Shown in pieces: positions 35,201 to 45,189 of a DNA stretch of 64,000 nt (position 1 is the first letter of the stretch; each line of letters begins with the position of its first letter). Source of the stretch: Nostoc commune NIES-4072 (GTDB lineage: Bacteria > Cyanobacteriota > Cyanobacteriia > Cyanobacteriales > Nostocaceae); the NCBI RefSeq assembly GCF_003113895.1, contig NZ_BDUD01000002.1, positions 558,001-622,000 on the forward strand. Direction: 5' to 3'. Below the pieces are notes generated by a model, which saw only the letters and a program-made list of their open reading frames with translations, searched no databases and was not told the origin of the DNA. The translations under genes were made by a program, and so were the position numbers.

Positions 35201-35543
35201 GAATTTGTGATAGAAAAGATAACGGACAAATCCGTCGCCATGTTTCATGTCCTAAAACAAAGATAATCAATACTCCACAAGGAACTATGATTCCCCAAAA
35301 GATTTTGGCTCCTAATGCAAAAGGTTTGACATCAACACACTTTCCTTGGACTGTGACAACCTCTTGGCATTTCGTCGGGTCTAAGAGATTCGGATTGAGA
35401 CGGAAAATACTCCACTCAGTAGTAGGCTGGGTGAGATATGGCGAAATCGGGTCGTAAAATAACGATAAAATGAGTAAAATCCAGCCAATAACGAGCAGCC
35501 ATCTAATAAAATGCATTTGTTTTTCCGGAACTCGATGAAACAT
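32256..35543 (-). CDS. Membrane polyferredoxin (NosR/NapH-like) with FHA and cyclic-nucleotide-binding domains
   Basis: A 1095-residue protein. The first about 430 residues contain about seven membrane helices and the iron-sulfur motifs RRICPLSFL, CQYFCPMGP and CVSCQSPCMDID, as in NosR/NapH/CcoG-like membrane electron carriers. Residues about 440-840 are helical, HEAT-like. An FHA domain follows (about 865-950; QVGRSLANDIILPNARVSQHHAIF, with GR and SxxH). The C-terminal cNMP-binding domain (about 985-1090) has GETIGEMGVLTRQARSANV, including the Glu and Arg of the phosphate-binding cassette. The arrangement suggests electron transfer controlled by cyclic nucleotide and by phosphoprotein docking. 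It is the promoter-proximal gene of the redox-cyclase block. The combination is, to my knowledge, not functionally described. Confidence 0.88.
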   Translation of the reverse strand: MFHRVPEKQMHFIRWLLVIGWILLILSLFYDPISPYLTQPTTEWSIFRLNPNLLDPTKCQEVVTVQGKCVDVKPFALGAKIFWGIIVPCGVLIIFVLGHETWRRICPLSFLSQIPRALGKQRQRQITNPRTGAVRYELAKIAKDSWLGRNHLYFQFGFLCIGLCLRILFINADRLFLGSFIILTILSAISVNYLFAGKTWCQYFCPMGPVQMVYNGPRGLLGSEAHQGQKQIVTQSMCRTSDKDGNEKSACVSCQSPCMDIDAERSYWEIFNKPGRRIVQYGYVGLVIGFYLYYFLYSGTLDYYYSGIWSHEENQLATLLNPGFYIFGQPIPIPKLVAVPLTIGTFVAASYFFLSRVEKEYRAYCQRINKPLSKQQAQHNIFAISTFVVFNCYFLFAGRPILKQLPNLIELGFNALVILVSTLWLYRTLNRSAETYSRESLAESLRRQLAKLTVDFSKFLEGRSMADLKPDEVYVLAKVLPSFSKESSFQVYKGLLREELEQGNVEPINSLDELKQIRLELGLKDEEHFNILTELGVENPSLLDPTKRRSRENQLRIESYRQALELQLLDLIEMGVPLRQALQRRDKQIQSLKQEYGITAEEEAQILSQMIDENSAILRKAEILLTQLKELIVRYKALSNFPSHQAPVFVLLRLVAIENKQLIITKQLLSILEVLQDAPEAVKIASAIGILAENVLPNILNEGNNTWRWQERIASEAIALLQPDDLELAATFDTPSQIVDDEAPTQIFVAGQPIPKVIPANHQPFVIDVLKELLQELEPLIQAAALYALEQLDPQQGREQARQLLNSTKPGDWLVQETAENILGLDEGQAAALLQTLTAEVKVEGKIQQLVFQQSAVQVGRSLANDIILPNARVSQHHAIFHLDQQEVRLTALKSAYGLRINDKRIQNDTMRLQPGDVIRFSPAEEPAITVSWEKQSPVDSAVAKETFSTLDKLLLMFETSLLRTVKPEATLELARKAEIRVYRQREIICKAGEPSDELLLLIDGEVDVTVLQGDIEVVVNTIRSGETIGEMGVLTRQARSANVVAKAEINRVLVIEAKDFETLLRNDSEVSRSLLLNMIGRLQRLTAQVKESQK

Positions 35544-35653
35544 AGTGCCAATCCTGATTATTCTGTATGGTTATGGAAGTTGGCTGAAGTTATAGAACTC
35601 CAATAATTGTGATTTATTGGCTAGATTGTACCAGGGTAAGCGCATCTCAAATG

Positions 35654-36096
35654 CTATTGACTAGCGGGTTTAGAAGCATCCAGAAGTGTTGGAATAAGCA
35701 AGCAGCAAGAATAGTCAGCCATATAATTATTATTCATAGCGGCTCGATTAGATTTTTGGCGATTACTACGTTTAAAAGATTGCTCTAGGTTCAAAGCTTT
35801 AAGAGCAATTCGTCGTAGCAATGCTAAGTTTTGTGGGGCATGCCCAGTACGGATGCGACAAGCATCTTCATTGAAAGTGACGTCCATTGTCCAATATAGA
35901 CCATTTTCAACACCCCAATGCAGACGAATAGCTTGCCCCAGTTTACGAGCATCACAGTCCAAACTAGTTAAATAAAACTGAACTTCACGGGTTGTCTTAT
36001 TCCAAAGATGTCTGACCCGGACTACCATAACAACACATTTAAGACCAAGCCAATCATCTTGGTTGTATAAATTTGGTAATTGAGAAATAAGACTTG
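35654..36096 (-). pseudogene. C-terminal remnant of an ISAs1-type transposase
   Basis: The ATG-started frame is 124 residues, but homologous sequence runs further upstream in frame (LISQLPNLYNQDDWLGLKCVV) to about 36096. RLHWGVENGLYWTMDVTFNEDACRIRTGHAPQNLALLRRIAL is the typical ISAs1 C-terminus with the catalytic Glu. The N-terminal two thirds are absent; an IS5-type element begins just beyond, so its insertion probably removed them. Confidence 0.82.
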
Positions 36097-36170
36097 TCCG
36101 AAATATTAACTTAGGAAAGGAAAAATGGTAAAACGTTGAATTGAGTGCTTACCATTTTTCACAACTAGTT

Positions 36171-37064
36171 ATGGTTTTTGATTATATCCAAAAGTATCCA
36201 CTACGAACAAAACAGATTTTAGGGATTAGTTACGAACAATTACAATCACTGCTAAATTGTGCCTTAAAACGACACCAAGACATCAAAGCTAAACAAGAGA
36301 GCCAGAAAATTAGAATTAATGCAGCTGGTGGTGGTCGTCCCGAAAATTTATCAACCGAAGAACAAGTATGTTTATGCCTATTTTATCTAAGACAGATGCC
36401 AACATTTCAAGTATTAGGAATGTTATTTGAGGTATCTAAGACAGAGGCTAACGATACTTTTCATTCTTGGATACCAATCTTACGAGATATTTTACCCGCT
36501 AGTTTATTAGAACAAGTCTCAAATAATGAAAGCGACTTACTCTTTGTTCAGGAAGTATTAACAAATTTTAGGCTATTAGTCGATAGCCTAGAACAGCCAA
36601 TATATAGGGATTCTGACCAAAAAAAACAACAGAAATATTTTTCCGGCAAGAAGAGACAACATACATTAAAAAGTCTAATAATTGGGATGCCAGAAGGTAA
36701 AGATATTGTTGAAGTAGAAGTAGGCGTTCCTGGGCCAACAGCCGATATAAAATTGTTTCGTCAATCTCAGGAACAGTTTGATAAGTCTCAACCTTTTTCT
36801 GGTGATAAAGGCTTTCAAGGAGGTGAAAACATTACTACCCCTCATAAAAGAAAACCAAAGCGAGAATTAAGTCAACAGCAAAAAGATGAAAATAAGGCTT
36901 TGTCTAGTAATCGGATATTTATTGAGCATTTAATTCGACTACTTAAAATATTTCGGGTTGCTTCACAAAGATTTAGACTAAAACTTGATACTTATGAGCA
37001 GATTATTTTAACAGCTTGCGGATTAGTTAGATTAAGAATCGGTAGCTTAATTCTCCCAACTTAG
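36171..37064 (+). CDS. IS5-like DDE transposase
   Basis: A start at ATG 36171 (MVFDYIQKYPLRTKQ) is preferred to the TTG at 36141. The protein has about 297 residues. The N-terminal HTH region (LSTEEQVCLCLFYLRQMPTFQVLGMLFEVSKTEANDTFHSWI) and the catalytic core (YFSGKKRQHTLKSLI; GPTADIKLFRQ; FSGDKGFQGG; EHLIRLLKIFRV) match the IS5/HARBI-type DDE group found in many cyanobacteria. It appears full length and could be active. Clear terminal repeats could not be set by eye. The gap 37065-37289 has no gene. Confidence 0.82.
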   Translation: MVFDYIQKYPLRTKQILGISYEQLQSLLNCALKRHQDIKAKQESQKIRINAAGGGRPENLSTEEQVCLCLFYLRQMPTFQVLGMLFEVSKTEANDTFHSWIPILRDILPASLLEQVSNNESDLLFVQEVLTNFRLLVDSLEQPIYRDSDQKKQQKYFSGKKRQHTLKSLIIGMPEGKDIVEVEVGVPGPTADIKLFRQSQEQFDKSQPFSGDKGFQGGENITTPHKRKPKRELSQQQKDENKALSSNRIFIEHLIRLLKIFRVASQRFRLKLDTYEQIILTACGLVRLRIGSLILPT

Positions 37065-37289
37065 CTATTAGCATTAATTATAAATTATCAGAAATTAGGA
37101 GTAGATTTTTATGCCTCTAAACTATCACTAATTATCTCAAAGCCTTATGGCTCCGTTTTCACGAAGATATCAAAGTTTTGTCACAAAGCTTTGAACAGTC
37201 TGGCTTTGGAGTTTTCGAACAAGTCTAGTTTTCAACTGCGAAGACATGGGTTTTGTTTTTGTCTTGACGAAACCCAACAATACAGCAAA

Positions 37290-38000
37290 CTAGAATCGGG
37301 TTCTGCTATTGCTCCAGTCGCCTGAGTTGCAATCGCCCCGAAACTTTTCAATCCCATCTATGGCGATCCTGCCGCTGCGCCGGTCGATATTGACACGCGG
37401 TTTATTTAGCCCGTTTAGCCTGTATTTTCCCGTAATTTTATCGGGGGAGACCTGAAGGTTGTCGAGCGTCCACCATCCATTGTCACCGCCCGAATGGATC
37501 GGTGGGATGAGCCTTCCACCGAGATGGATTTTTCCCTCTGTACCGCGGACTTCGACCTGAACTTCGGAGTCGAAGTCGGTAGTCGTTGACTCTATGCGAT
37601 TACTTGATTCGTAGCGATGGCGGCGGTCGTTCCATTCATATCCATAGCTATTTGTGACAGTCGGTTTGCGACCCTCACCATAGCAGATCAACGTCAGATT
37701 TTGGCGCGACGAACTGCTATTGTAATTGTCAGATGTGCGCTGTTCCCGCAAGTAGCTATCGATCGCTGTCTCGGCTTTACGGATTTCTGTTGAATTACAG
37801 GATCGACCTTGTTGAAGGATCTCTCCTTGAGGGTTAAAAAGGACAGTGCAGCCGCTTCCTCGTGTCATCCCTGTCACACTTAGATTACCGTTGTCTAAAG
37901 TGTCAATCACTGCTTGAGCATTAACAGGATGAGTGACTGTCAGAGTTAATAAACCCAGAAAAGTAGGGGCTAATATTCGCAAGCTTTTCATTAGTTGCAT
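37290..38000 (-). CDS. Exported protein of unknown function
   Basis: A start at 38000 (MQLMKSLRILAPTFLGLLTLT) gives a classical signal peptide ending near VNAQA; the longer start at 38069 would bury it behind 23 residues. The mature part of about 205 residues is Ser/Arg/Gly-rich. Cysteine pairs (SGCTV, RSCNS, LICYG, GDCNS) suggest disulfides, and strand-rich sequence (KITGKYRLNG.KPRVNIDRRSGRIAIDG) suggests a periplasmic beta domain. It lies 84 bp downstream of another small exported protein gene on the same strand. I do not recognise a named family. Confidence 0.6.
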   Translation of the reverse strand: MQLMKSLRILAPTFLGLLTLTVTHPVNAQAVIDTLDNGNLSVTGMTRGSGCTVLFNPQGEILQQGRSCNSTEIRKAETAIDSYLREQRTSDNYNSSSSRQNLTLICYGEGRKPTVTNSYGYEWNDRRHRYESSNRIESTTTDFDSEVQVEVRGTEGKIHLGGRLIPPIHSGGDNGWWTLDNLQVSPDKITGKYRLNGLNKPRVNIDRRSGRIAIDGIEKFRGDCNSGDWSNSRTRF

Positions 38001-38084
38001 TGAGCCTACATGAATTTGTTTGGAAACTCTATCATTGAGAATTTTGCCAGTGTCAATCGGTTTAGACACAAGAACGGGATTAGA

Positions 38085-38648
38085 TTATCTATGGCAGTGA
38101 TGCCAATCAACGTAAAAGATGTTTTGATAGCGACCGTTTGAGGTAACGATTTCTACACACCGACCTGAGTTGCCTTCAACCCAGAACGAAGCAACAGAAG
38201 TATTTGATACTTTTTCGTTACGGCGATAGGTATATCCCCGCTGCCGCACTTCGCCCTCTGCTTGACCAGCCCTCGCTCCTATTAGGTCTGGCAAGGGTCG
38301 GGAAGAGGAATTGCCTGTATTTTGAGGACGTTTCCTATCGCCGCGATCGCAATCTGCCGTGGTTCCGGTATCAGCCAGAGAGACGTAGCGACCTTGTTCT
38401 GTCTTCACGCTAATGCACCGATCGGTTTTAGTTTGAGTCCAAAAGCTATAAGTAGAATCATCAGATTTTTCAGCCCAGCGAAACCTATAGCCCCGCTTTT
38501 GGAGTATGGCTTCTCCATCTCGTCCGCGAACATTCACTAAATCTTGAAGTCCGCGAACAGGATCTCCAGCATTTTGAGCCTGGGCTTTGAGGGCAATTGT
38601 AATGATTAGGGAACTCGCAACGATCGGAATTAAACGGTTTATTTTCAT
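38085..38648 (-). CDS. Exported protein with two copies of a small Cys-containing domain
   Basis: A 187-residue protein with a signal peptide (MKINRLIPIVASSLIITIALKAQAQ). Two homologous units of about 65 residues follow: LVNVRGRDGEAILQKRGY...DRCISVKTEQGRYVS and LIGARAGQAEGEVRQRGY...GRCVEIVTSNGRYQN, each with a Cys pair. Units of this type recur in cyanobacterial secreted proteins of unknown role. It is the upstream gene of a two-gene exported pair. Confidence 0.65.
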   Translation of the reverse strand: MKINRLIPIVASSLIITIALKAQAQNAGDPVRGLQDLVNVRGRDGEAILQKRGYRFRWAEKSDDSTYSFWTQTKTDRCISVKTEQGRYVSLADTGTTADCDRGDRKRPQNTGNSSSRPLPDLIGARAGQAEGEVRQRGYTYRRNEKVSNTSVASFWVEGNSGRCVEIVTSNGRYQNIFYVDWHHCHR

Positions 38649-39340
38649 GTTGTTTTGTCAAGAGTGCCAATATTTTAGGAATCATTACAAATTGGATTGC
38701 TTTAACCTAAAGCGCCCCTTCATTGGTATCAGAGAAGTAAATGATAGGACAAGAACACAGATGTCAGGGTGATAGTTAAAGTTTGACATAACTGTAGGTT
38801 GCGATTGTCTCAAGCATTCGCCTTTAGGCGTTCCCGCTTTTTGAGGCACAAAGTTACGAAGGAAAAAAAGTAATTTTAAAATTTCATAGTTCTGATTGAG
38901 CAACGCCAATATTTTAGACAGCTTCAAATTTCCCATGTTTTCTTATTTACCTCAAGTGCAGATAAATCAGTTAACTTACTTGCAGGCAAATTACCTAAAA
39001 ACACTCTTATATAGGCTGTAGCTTTGGTAATCTCAGGATTGGGCAATAAAATACTTCATTTGCTTAGAAAATTTTGTATTTTTATATACAAAATTTTTAT
39101 TTATTTACATAGATGTTTAAAACTTTTTTAATTATTTTTTAATAATGTTTTATTTTATCACTGCTAAAAAATAAATAGATTTTTTCCCAGTTCAAAAACT
39201 TTACTTACATCAGTTAAGCTGTTGCATATATCTGGTAATATCTAGATTACATCGATTAAAACATCATATACGTCACTTAAGGCTGGAAACCGCTTTTGAG
39301 CAAAATTAATATGAAAACAAGTTAAAATTTTTATTTATAA
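38649..39340. other. AT-rich non-coding region
   Basis: No convincing gene. The element gccaatattttag occurs twice (about 38664 and 38905), and a small hairpin cgcctttaggcg lies at about 38819. Sequence just before 39341 is strongly AT-rich and probably holds the promoter of the STAND gene. Confidence 0.4.
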
Positions 39341-40858
39341 ATGAAAGAAGACAAAAATAAATCACTGCGAAAAAGAGGAGTAGTTCTAACTGCTGTTGGG
39401 ATAAAGAGATTGCAAACTGCAATTTTGGAAGAAGAGAGACAAAAAAGAGGAGGTAAACGTTTTACACAAGTAGAATTAAGCGATCGCATTGGAATTTCTA
39501 CCTCTAGTTTAAGCCGTTTATGGTCTTTGAATTCGAGGATAGATCCGCGTACCATGCGAATCTTCTTTAGTGCTTTTGATTTAGTGTTGCATGAGGATGA
39601 CTACACCCTCTATGATGCAAATGACATTGATTTTCATCAGGAATATTTCCAACAACAAGGACAGGTGATAGTTGGAGATTTATCGGAAAATTCAGCTAAT
39701 TCTGTGCAACAACAAACAATCACACCAAATACTGCACCATCTCAAATTGTTTCCGTATTTCTCGGTGAAGAAAAATTTAAGAGTGAAATTACACTCCAAA
39801 AACAAAACGATTACAACATTCAAACAAAGATTAGTGAATATATAAAATATCCCTGCACTCCTTTATCTTTAGATTCTAAATTTTATATTCCTCGTCCTCC
39901 ATTAGAAGAGCTAGCATATCAAGAAATCACGCAACCGGGATGCGTCATTCGCATTCAAGGTTGTCGAGGTATGGGTAAAACATCTTTGATGTTACGGATT
40001 TTAGCTCATACCAAAACGTTAGACTATGAAACAGCAAAACTCAATATCGCTCAAGTTGATATTGATGTTTTACAAAAGCCTCAATTATTCATGCAATGGT
40101 TAGCTGCAAGTATAGCTCGTCAACTAGGCATAGAATTTAATGTCGATAAACATTGGGACGAAGAAATAGGTAGTAAACTTAGCTGCACTCTTTATTTAAA
40201 AGAATGTTTGCTTGCACCTTTAGAAAAACCTTTATTATTAGTATTAGACGAAGTTCAGCATATTTTTGAATATCCCGAACTAGCCAATGAATTTCTACCG
40301 TTGTTACGTTCCTGGCAAGAAGAAGCGCAACATGATGAAATATGGGCAAAGCTGCGTTTGGTGATTGTTTATTCCACAGATGTTTATATTTCTGTTGATA
40401 TGAATCAATCTCCCTTTAACATTGGGCTACCATTGAAAATATCGGAATTTAGTTTTGAGCAAGTAATTGAGTTAGCAAACCGCTATGGAATTGATTGGCA
40501 ACAAAACAAGCAAGTGCAGCAATTAATGGAATTAATCGGGGGACATCCAGCATTACTGAATCTTACTCTTTATCATCTGCGCTATCATAAATTAACCTTA
40601 GAAGAGATTTTGCAAACAGCAACCACAGAATTAGGAATTTATCGGCAACATTTACAAAATTTATTAAATAAAGTACAAAAAAATAGCCAATTATTAGATA
40701 GTATAAAAAACCTTTTAACAAAAGATGAAAATATAGATTTAAATATATTAACTGCTTACAAATTAGAAAATATAGGATTAATTCAATTGCAGCAGCAAAA
40801 ATGGGTAATTAGTTGTAAATTATATCGAGATTTTTTGAAAAAATATCTAGTGTTGTAA
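39341..40858 (+). CDS. HTH - AAA-like (STAND-type) ATPase
   Basis: A 505-residue protein. The N-terminal HTH reads FTQVELSDRIGISTSSLSRLWSLNSRIDPRT (about 45-75). A linker of about 90 residues is followed by an AAA-like domain of the cyanobacterial type: FYIPRPPLEELAYQEI, Walker A QGCRGMGKTSLML (about 208-218), and Walker B LLLVLDEVQHIF (about 301-308). Helical C-terminal wings (LIGGHPALLNLTLYHL) follow. No effector is fused. The next gene, 34 bp downstream, carries a related AAA-like domain with PAS and WD40, so the two may act together as a sensing or regulatory pair; the HTH suggests DNA binding. Confidence 0.8.
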   Translation: MKEDKNKSLRKRGVVLTAVGIKRLQTAILEEERQKRGGKRFTQVELSDRIGISTSSLSRLWSLNSRIDPRTMRIFFSAFDLVLHEDDYTLYDANDIDFHQEYFQQQGQVIVGDLSENSANSVQQQTITPNTAPSQIVSVFLGEEKFKSEITLQKQNDYNIQTKISEYIKYPCTPLSLDSKFYIPRPPLEELAYQEITQPGCVIRIQGCRGMGKTSLMLRILAHTKTLDYETAKLNIAQVDIDVLQKPQLFMQWLAASIARQLGIEFNVDKHWDEEIGSKLSCTLYLKECLLAPLEKPLLLVLDEVQHIFEYPELANEFLPLLRSWQEEAQHDEIWAKLRLVIVYSTDVYISVDMNQSPFNIGLPLKISEFSFEQVIELANRYGIDWQQNKQVQQLMELIGGHPALLNLTLYHLRYHKLTLEEILQTATTELGIYRQHLQNLLNKVQKNSQLLDSIKNLLTKDENIDLNILTAYKLENIGLIQLQQQKWVISCKLYRDFLKKYLVL

Positions 40859-40892
40859 TTAAACAAGGTTCAGCAAATCATGATTTGCTATT

Positions 40893-43800
40893 ATGAACAA
40901 AAGTATTTATAAAGTTGGTGGTTGTCTGAATGCTAATGCTGCTAACTATGTTACTAGGCAAGCAGACATTGAACTTTATACAGCCCTGAAAGCAGGGGAA
41001 TTTTGCTATGTGTTCAACTGTCGCCAAATAGGTAAGTCTTCACTGCTGGTGCATATCAAGCAACAATTACAAAATGACAGCTTTAGTTGTGCTTACATTG
41101 ATATTACACAAATACGCAGCCAAGAACTCACCCAGACACAATTTTATAAAGGGATAATTGTCCGTTTGCTGCATAGTTTTGGGTTAGCTAAGAAAATCGA
41201 TTTTGCAGCTTGGTGGCAAGAACAAACTGAGTTATCACTCATACAACGTTTGGGGAATTTTATCGAAGAGATTTTGTTAGTCAATCTAAGTAATAATCGG
41301 ATTTTGATTTTCATTGATGAAATTGATAGTTTGCTACAATTAAGCTTTGGCATAGATGATTTTTATGCTTGGATTCGGGCTTGTTATCAACAAAGAGTCC
41401 ATAATCCTGAATACGAACGACTGGGTTTTGCTTTATTTGGTGTTGCGACTCCCTCTGATTTAATTCAAGATAAACTCAAAACACCTTTTAATATCGGTGT
41501 TGCCATTAATTTAGAAGGATTTACATTAGCAGAAGCTCAACCTCTGGTAGTAGGATTAGAGCCAGTTGTAAGCAATCCCCAAGCGATATTTAAAGAAATT
41601 ATGGTTTGGACTAATGGACAGCCATTTTTAACGCAAAAATTATGTCAGTTGGTGGTGAGAGCCAAGCAACAGCATCACAGCCAAGGGATGAATCTAGAAA
41701 GTAGCAACGGCAAAACTAGCCCGCCTTTGGAAATTGCACCAGGTAAGGAAGCAGAGTGGATAGAGTTTTTAGTGCGATCGCAAATCATTAACAATTGGGA
41801 GTCTCAGGACGAACCAGAGCATTTACGCACAATTCGCAATCGCCTACTTTATAATAATCAGCGCGTTAGTAGATTACTGGGCATCTATCAGCAACTTTTA
41901 CAAGCTATGCCTATAGCAGCCGACGACAGTAGAGAACAGGTAGAACTGCTGCTTTCTGGTTTGGTAATTAAACATCAAGGATATCTGCAAATCCGCAATT
42001 GCATATATCAAGAAATTTTCAATTCGGAATGGGTAGAGGAACAATTAAATCAATTACGTCCCTACTCGGAAACACTATCAGCTTGGATTGCTTCTCAAAA
42101 ACAGGATACATCCCGACTTTTACGGGGACAAGCTCTAATTGATGCCCAAAAGTGGGCGCAAAACAAAAGCCTCAGCGACTTAGATTACCAATTTCTTGCC
42201 GCTAGTCAGGATGCAGAACAGCAAGAAATCCGGCGGCAATTTGAGGCGCAGCAGGAAAGCGAACGGTTCTTTCGGCAACTAGCAGAAGCTATGCCCCAGA
42301 TGGTATGGATTGTAGAGCCAGATGGTAGACTATCTTATACCAACCAGCACTTAAGTACTTTTTTGGGGCGATCGCTTTCGGAGGTGACGGACTGGAAAAG
42401 TCTGGATCTGGTTCATCCCGATGATCGCCTCATTAGCCTTACCGCCTGGACACATTCCCTAGAAACCAACTCACCCTATGAAGTGCAACTGAGAATACAA
42501 GATGTTGCAGGAAACTATCGCTGGTTTCTCAATCGAGCGATTCCCATTAAAGATGGAAGCGGACAGGTGGTGAAGTGGTTTGGCACCAGCATTGACTTAA
42601 ATGATTTGAAACGACAAGAAGAATTCCGGCGATTGCAAGAAGTTGAAAAGCGACTGCAACAAGAAAAACGTGCCAGTCGCTTGCAAAAGTGGCTACTAGG
42701 GACTGTTAGTATTGCTTTCCTCGTCGCCAGTTTCTTGGGAATGTATGCCTTTGCTCAAAGATATCAAGCCACTCTCCGAGAAATTGAAGCGATCGCTAAC
42801 GTTTCTGAAGCTCAGTTTGCCTCTGGAAATCGATTAGATGCTTTAGTCAGTGCCATCAAAGCCCAGACCCGATTGAGCAAATTAGCGGATGTGCCTACTG
42901 AGTTAGTTTCCAAGGTAGATCGAGAATTGCGCCGTGCCACCTTTCAAGTGATTGAACGCAACCGCCTGAACGGTTATCAAGGTAAAGTGCGGGGTGTTGC
43001 CATCAGTACCAACGGGCAGACAATCGCTGCTGCTCACCAACAGGGTAAGATTACTCTGTGGAAAAGTGATGGCACATTGCTAAAAGTACTCAGCGGACAC
43101 AAAGGAGAAGTCTTTGATGTCACCTTTAATCCCAAAGGCGATAAACTAATTTCGGCTGGGCAAGATGGCACGGTGCGACTGTGGAAGCTGGACGGGACAC
43201 TGGTTAAAACACTCAAGGGACATCCAGATTCGGTGCGATCGCTCGCCGTCAGTGCTAACGGACAATGGATTGCCTCGGCTAGTAACGACAGGACAGTAAA
43301 ACTTTGGCGTATCGACGGCAGCTTGATTCGCACTTTCAAGGGACACAGCGATGCAGTTTCAAAGGTGGCGTTTAGTCCTGTTGGTGCTAACATCCTAGCC
43401 TCGGTCAGTGATGATAATACTCTCATCCTCTGGAATCTGGAGGGTAAGAAAATTCGGACACTGAATAATCCCATCGCATCCAAAAAAGGTAAAAACCGTC
43501 TGATGAGCGTCACCTTCAGCCCTGACGGACAAACTCTGGTAGCTGGAGACTGGATTGGTAATGTTATCTGGTGGACTGTCACTGGCATTCTATTGCAAAC
43601 TGCCACAGAACATGACAGCAGTGTGGTGACTCTCGCCTTTAGCCCCGATGGTCAAACCCTCGCTTCAGCTGGTTGGGATAATACAATTAAGTTTTGGAAC
43701 AGCGATCGAACTGTCAATCAAACCCTGTATGCCCACATTAACGGTACATGGGAAGTAGCTTTCAGTGCCGATGGTCGTCGTTTGATTTCCGGTGGCGAAG

Positions 43801-44909
43801 ATGACTTGGTGCGGCTGTGGCAGCTGCAAAGCGAGATTCTCACGGTATTGCGGGGTCATCGTGCCTCTGTTTGGCACACGCCCATTAGCCCTGATGGGCA
43901 AACAATCGTTTCCTCTAGTGCTGACGGTACCATTAAGCTGTGGAATCGAGCCGGACAACTGCTCAACACCTTAACCCCGCCACCAGGACAGGTTTGGTCG
44001 GTGGATATCAGCCCAGATGGAAAGGACATCGCCGCAGGTAGCGATGATGGTTCTTTGACCTTATGGACGATGCAGGGAAAACCCTTAAAAACGATTTCAG
44101 CCCATAACGCAACAGTGCGGGATGTGGTGTTTAGTCCCGATGGGCTAGAGATAGCTTCCATCAGTTGGGACGGCACAGCCAAACTCTGGAAGCGGGATGG
44201 CACTTTCATCCAAACCCTGAGTGAGTCCCTACCTAAAAACCGCGATCGCCTCAATGCTGGAGCATTTAGCCCTGATAACCAGTGGTTAGCGATCGGGGGT
44301 CGAGATACGTTGCTTCGCCTCTGGCACAGGAATGCAAACGGGAAGTTTCCATCTCAGCCGCAATTCACCCTGAAAAGTCATAACGAGACTATTTGGGATG
44401 TTGCCTTTAGCCCTGATGGAAAGTTCGTTGCCACAGCCAGCGAGGACAAGACAATTAAACTGTGGTCGTTAGACGGTAAATTAATTCGCACCATTCCCGC
44501 CCACACAGATCGGGTAAACGGCATCACCTTCATTCCCCCCCATTCTGGACTCCCCGACAATTGGGGTACCGTCCTAGCTTCCGCTGGTTGGGATAATACA
44601 GTGAAACTGTGGTCGCTAGATGGCATCCTCCACGCTACTTTGGAAGGACATGAACAACGCGCATTGAATGTTGCCTTTTACCCTGCTACCCACAACCAAG
44701 GAGCAATTTTGGCATCTGCCGGGTTAGATGATGTGGTGATTCTCTGGCAACTCGATCGCGTCTTGGATAATAACCAGATATTGCACTCTGGTTGTATGTG
44801 GATACGAGATTATTTACAAACGCATCCAGATTTGAGCGATGGTCAATCTCTTTGTCAGGTGGAAAAAACAATTCCTCCAGCCCAGTGGATAAACCAGACA
44901 CAACGTTAG
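40893..44909 (+). CDS. AAA-like STAND ATPase with PAS, transmembrane helix and WD40 propeller
   Basis: A 1338-residue protein. An N-terminal AAA-like domain (about 1-330) has [14 protein letters not shown] (Walker A, about 43-52) and [12 protein letters not shown] (Walker B, about 138-148). A helical arm leads to a PAS/PAC domain (about 463-575: [41 protein letters not shown]). One transmembrane helix lies at about 603-622 ([20 protein letters not shown]). The rest (about 690-1310) is WD40, with about fourteen visible D.T.KLW-type repeats, enough for two propellers. The membrane helix would place AAA-PAS and WD40 on opposite faces or tether them. STAND proteins of this design are signal-integrating switches; the trigger and output are unknown. 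Confidence 0.86.
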   Translation: MNKSIYKVGGCLNANAANYVTRQADIELYTALKAGEFCYVFNCRQIGKSSLLVHIKQQLQNDSFSCAYIDITQIRSQELTQTQFYKGIIVRLLHSFGLAKKIDFAAWWQEQTELSLIQRLGNFIEEILLVNLSNNRILIFIDEIDSLLQLSFGIDDFYAWIRACYQQRVHNPEYERLGFALFGVATPSDLIQDKLKTPFNIGVAINLEGFTLAEAQPLVVGLEPVVSNPQAIFKEIMVWTNGQPFLTQKLCQLVVRAKQQHHSQGMNLESSNGKTSPPLEIAPGKEAEWIEFLVRSQIINNWESQDEPEHLRTIRNRLLYNNQRVSRLLGIYQQLLQAMPIAADDSREQVELLLSGLVIKHQGYLQIRNCIYQEIFNSEWVEEQLNQLRPYSETLSAWIASQKQDTSRLLRGQALIDAQKWAQNKSLSDLDYQFLAASQDAEQQEIRRQFEAQQESERFFRQLAEAMPQMVWIVEPDGRLSYTNQHLSTFLGRSLSEVTDWKSLDLVHPDDRLISLTAWTHSLETNSPYEVQLRIQDVAGNYRWFLNRAIPIKDGSGQVVKWFGTSIDLNDLKRQEEFRRLQEVEKRLQQEKRASRLQKWLLGTVSIAFLVASFLGMYAFAQRYQATLREIEAIANVSEAQFASGNRLDALVSAIKAQTRLSKLADVPTELVSKVDRELRRATFQVIERNRLNGYQGKVRGVAISTNGQTIAAAHQQGKITLWKSDGTLLKVLSGHKGEVFDVTFNPKGDKLISAGQDGTVRLWKLDGTLVKTLKGHPDSVRSLAVSANGQWIASASNDRTVKLWRIDGSLIRTFKGHSDAVSKVAFSPVGANILASVSDDNTLILWNLEGKKIRTLNNPIASKKGKNRLMSVTFSPDGQTLVAGDWIGNVIWWTVTGILLQTATEHDSSVVTLAFSPDGQTLASAGWDNTIKFWNSDRTVNQTLYAHINGTWEVAFSADGRRLISGGEDDLVRLWQLQSEILTVLRGHRASVWHTPISPDGQTIVSSSADGTIKLWNRAGQLLNTLTPPPGQVWSVDISPDGKDIAAGSDDGSLTLWTMQGKPLKTISAHNATVRDVVFSPDGLEIASISWDGTAKLWKRDGTFIQTLSESLPKNRDRLNAGAFSPDNQWLAIGGRDTLLRLWHRNANGKFPSQPQFTLKSHNETIWDVAFSPDGKFVATASEDKTIKLWSLDGKLIRTIPAHTDRVNGITFIPPHSGLPDNWGTVLASAGWDNTVKLWSLDGILHATLEGHEQRALNVAFYPATHNQGAILASAGLDDVVILWQLDRVLDNNQILHSGCMWIRDYLQTHPDLSDGQSLCQVEKTIPPAQWINQTQR

Positions 44910-44964
44910 CTAGCAGCGTCTTGTTCTGCAACAGTCTCCGCCGTCATTTGACAGTGCGGTTCTA

Positions 44965-45177
44965 TCACGCTGGGAAATTGCACTTTTGGATTAGCAAAAA
45001 CTCATAAGCCCTCTTGAGTACGCTTCCACTACTGAAAACTTCCAACAGTGCTTTGCCAAATCCCAAACTTAGAGCATAACCGATTGACATTGCACGTTCA
45101 TTCAATCGGCGATCGCCTAAAGATATGGTTGCAATTTTTTTTCCCACCAGTCCAGCATTGCTTGTTACCTTTAGCAC
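44965..45177 (-). pseudogene. N-terminal remnant of a Tn5/IS4-type transposase
   Basis: A 70-residue frame: ISLGDRRLNERAMSIGYALSLGFGKALLEVFSSG..KRAYEFL resembles the Tn5-type DNA-binding N-terminal domain of IS4-family transposases. The catalytic part is absent. It lies between the WD40 gene and another IS remnant. Confidence 0.6.
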
Positions 45178-45189
45178 CCAATTTTAATT

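Noticed and set aside
38204..38772. Overlapping small + strand frames around the exported protein gene
   Set aside because: They lie antisense to a gene with a clear signal peptide and duplicated domain.
43034..44254. Long minus-strand reading frames opposite the WD40 repeats
   Set aside because: They are shadows of the repetitive + strand codons; they share repeated Ser/Pro-rich peptides and have no gene-like start or context.
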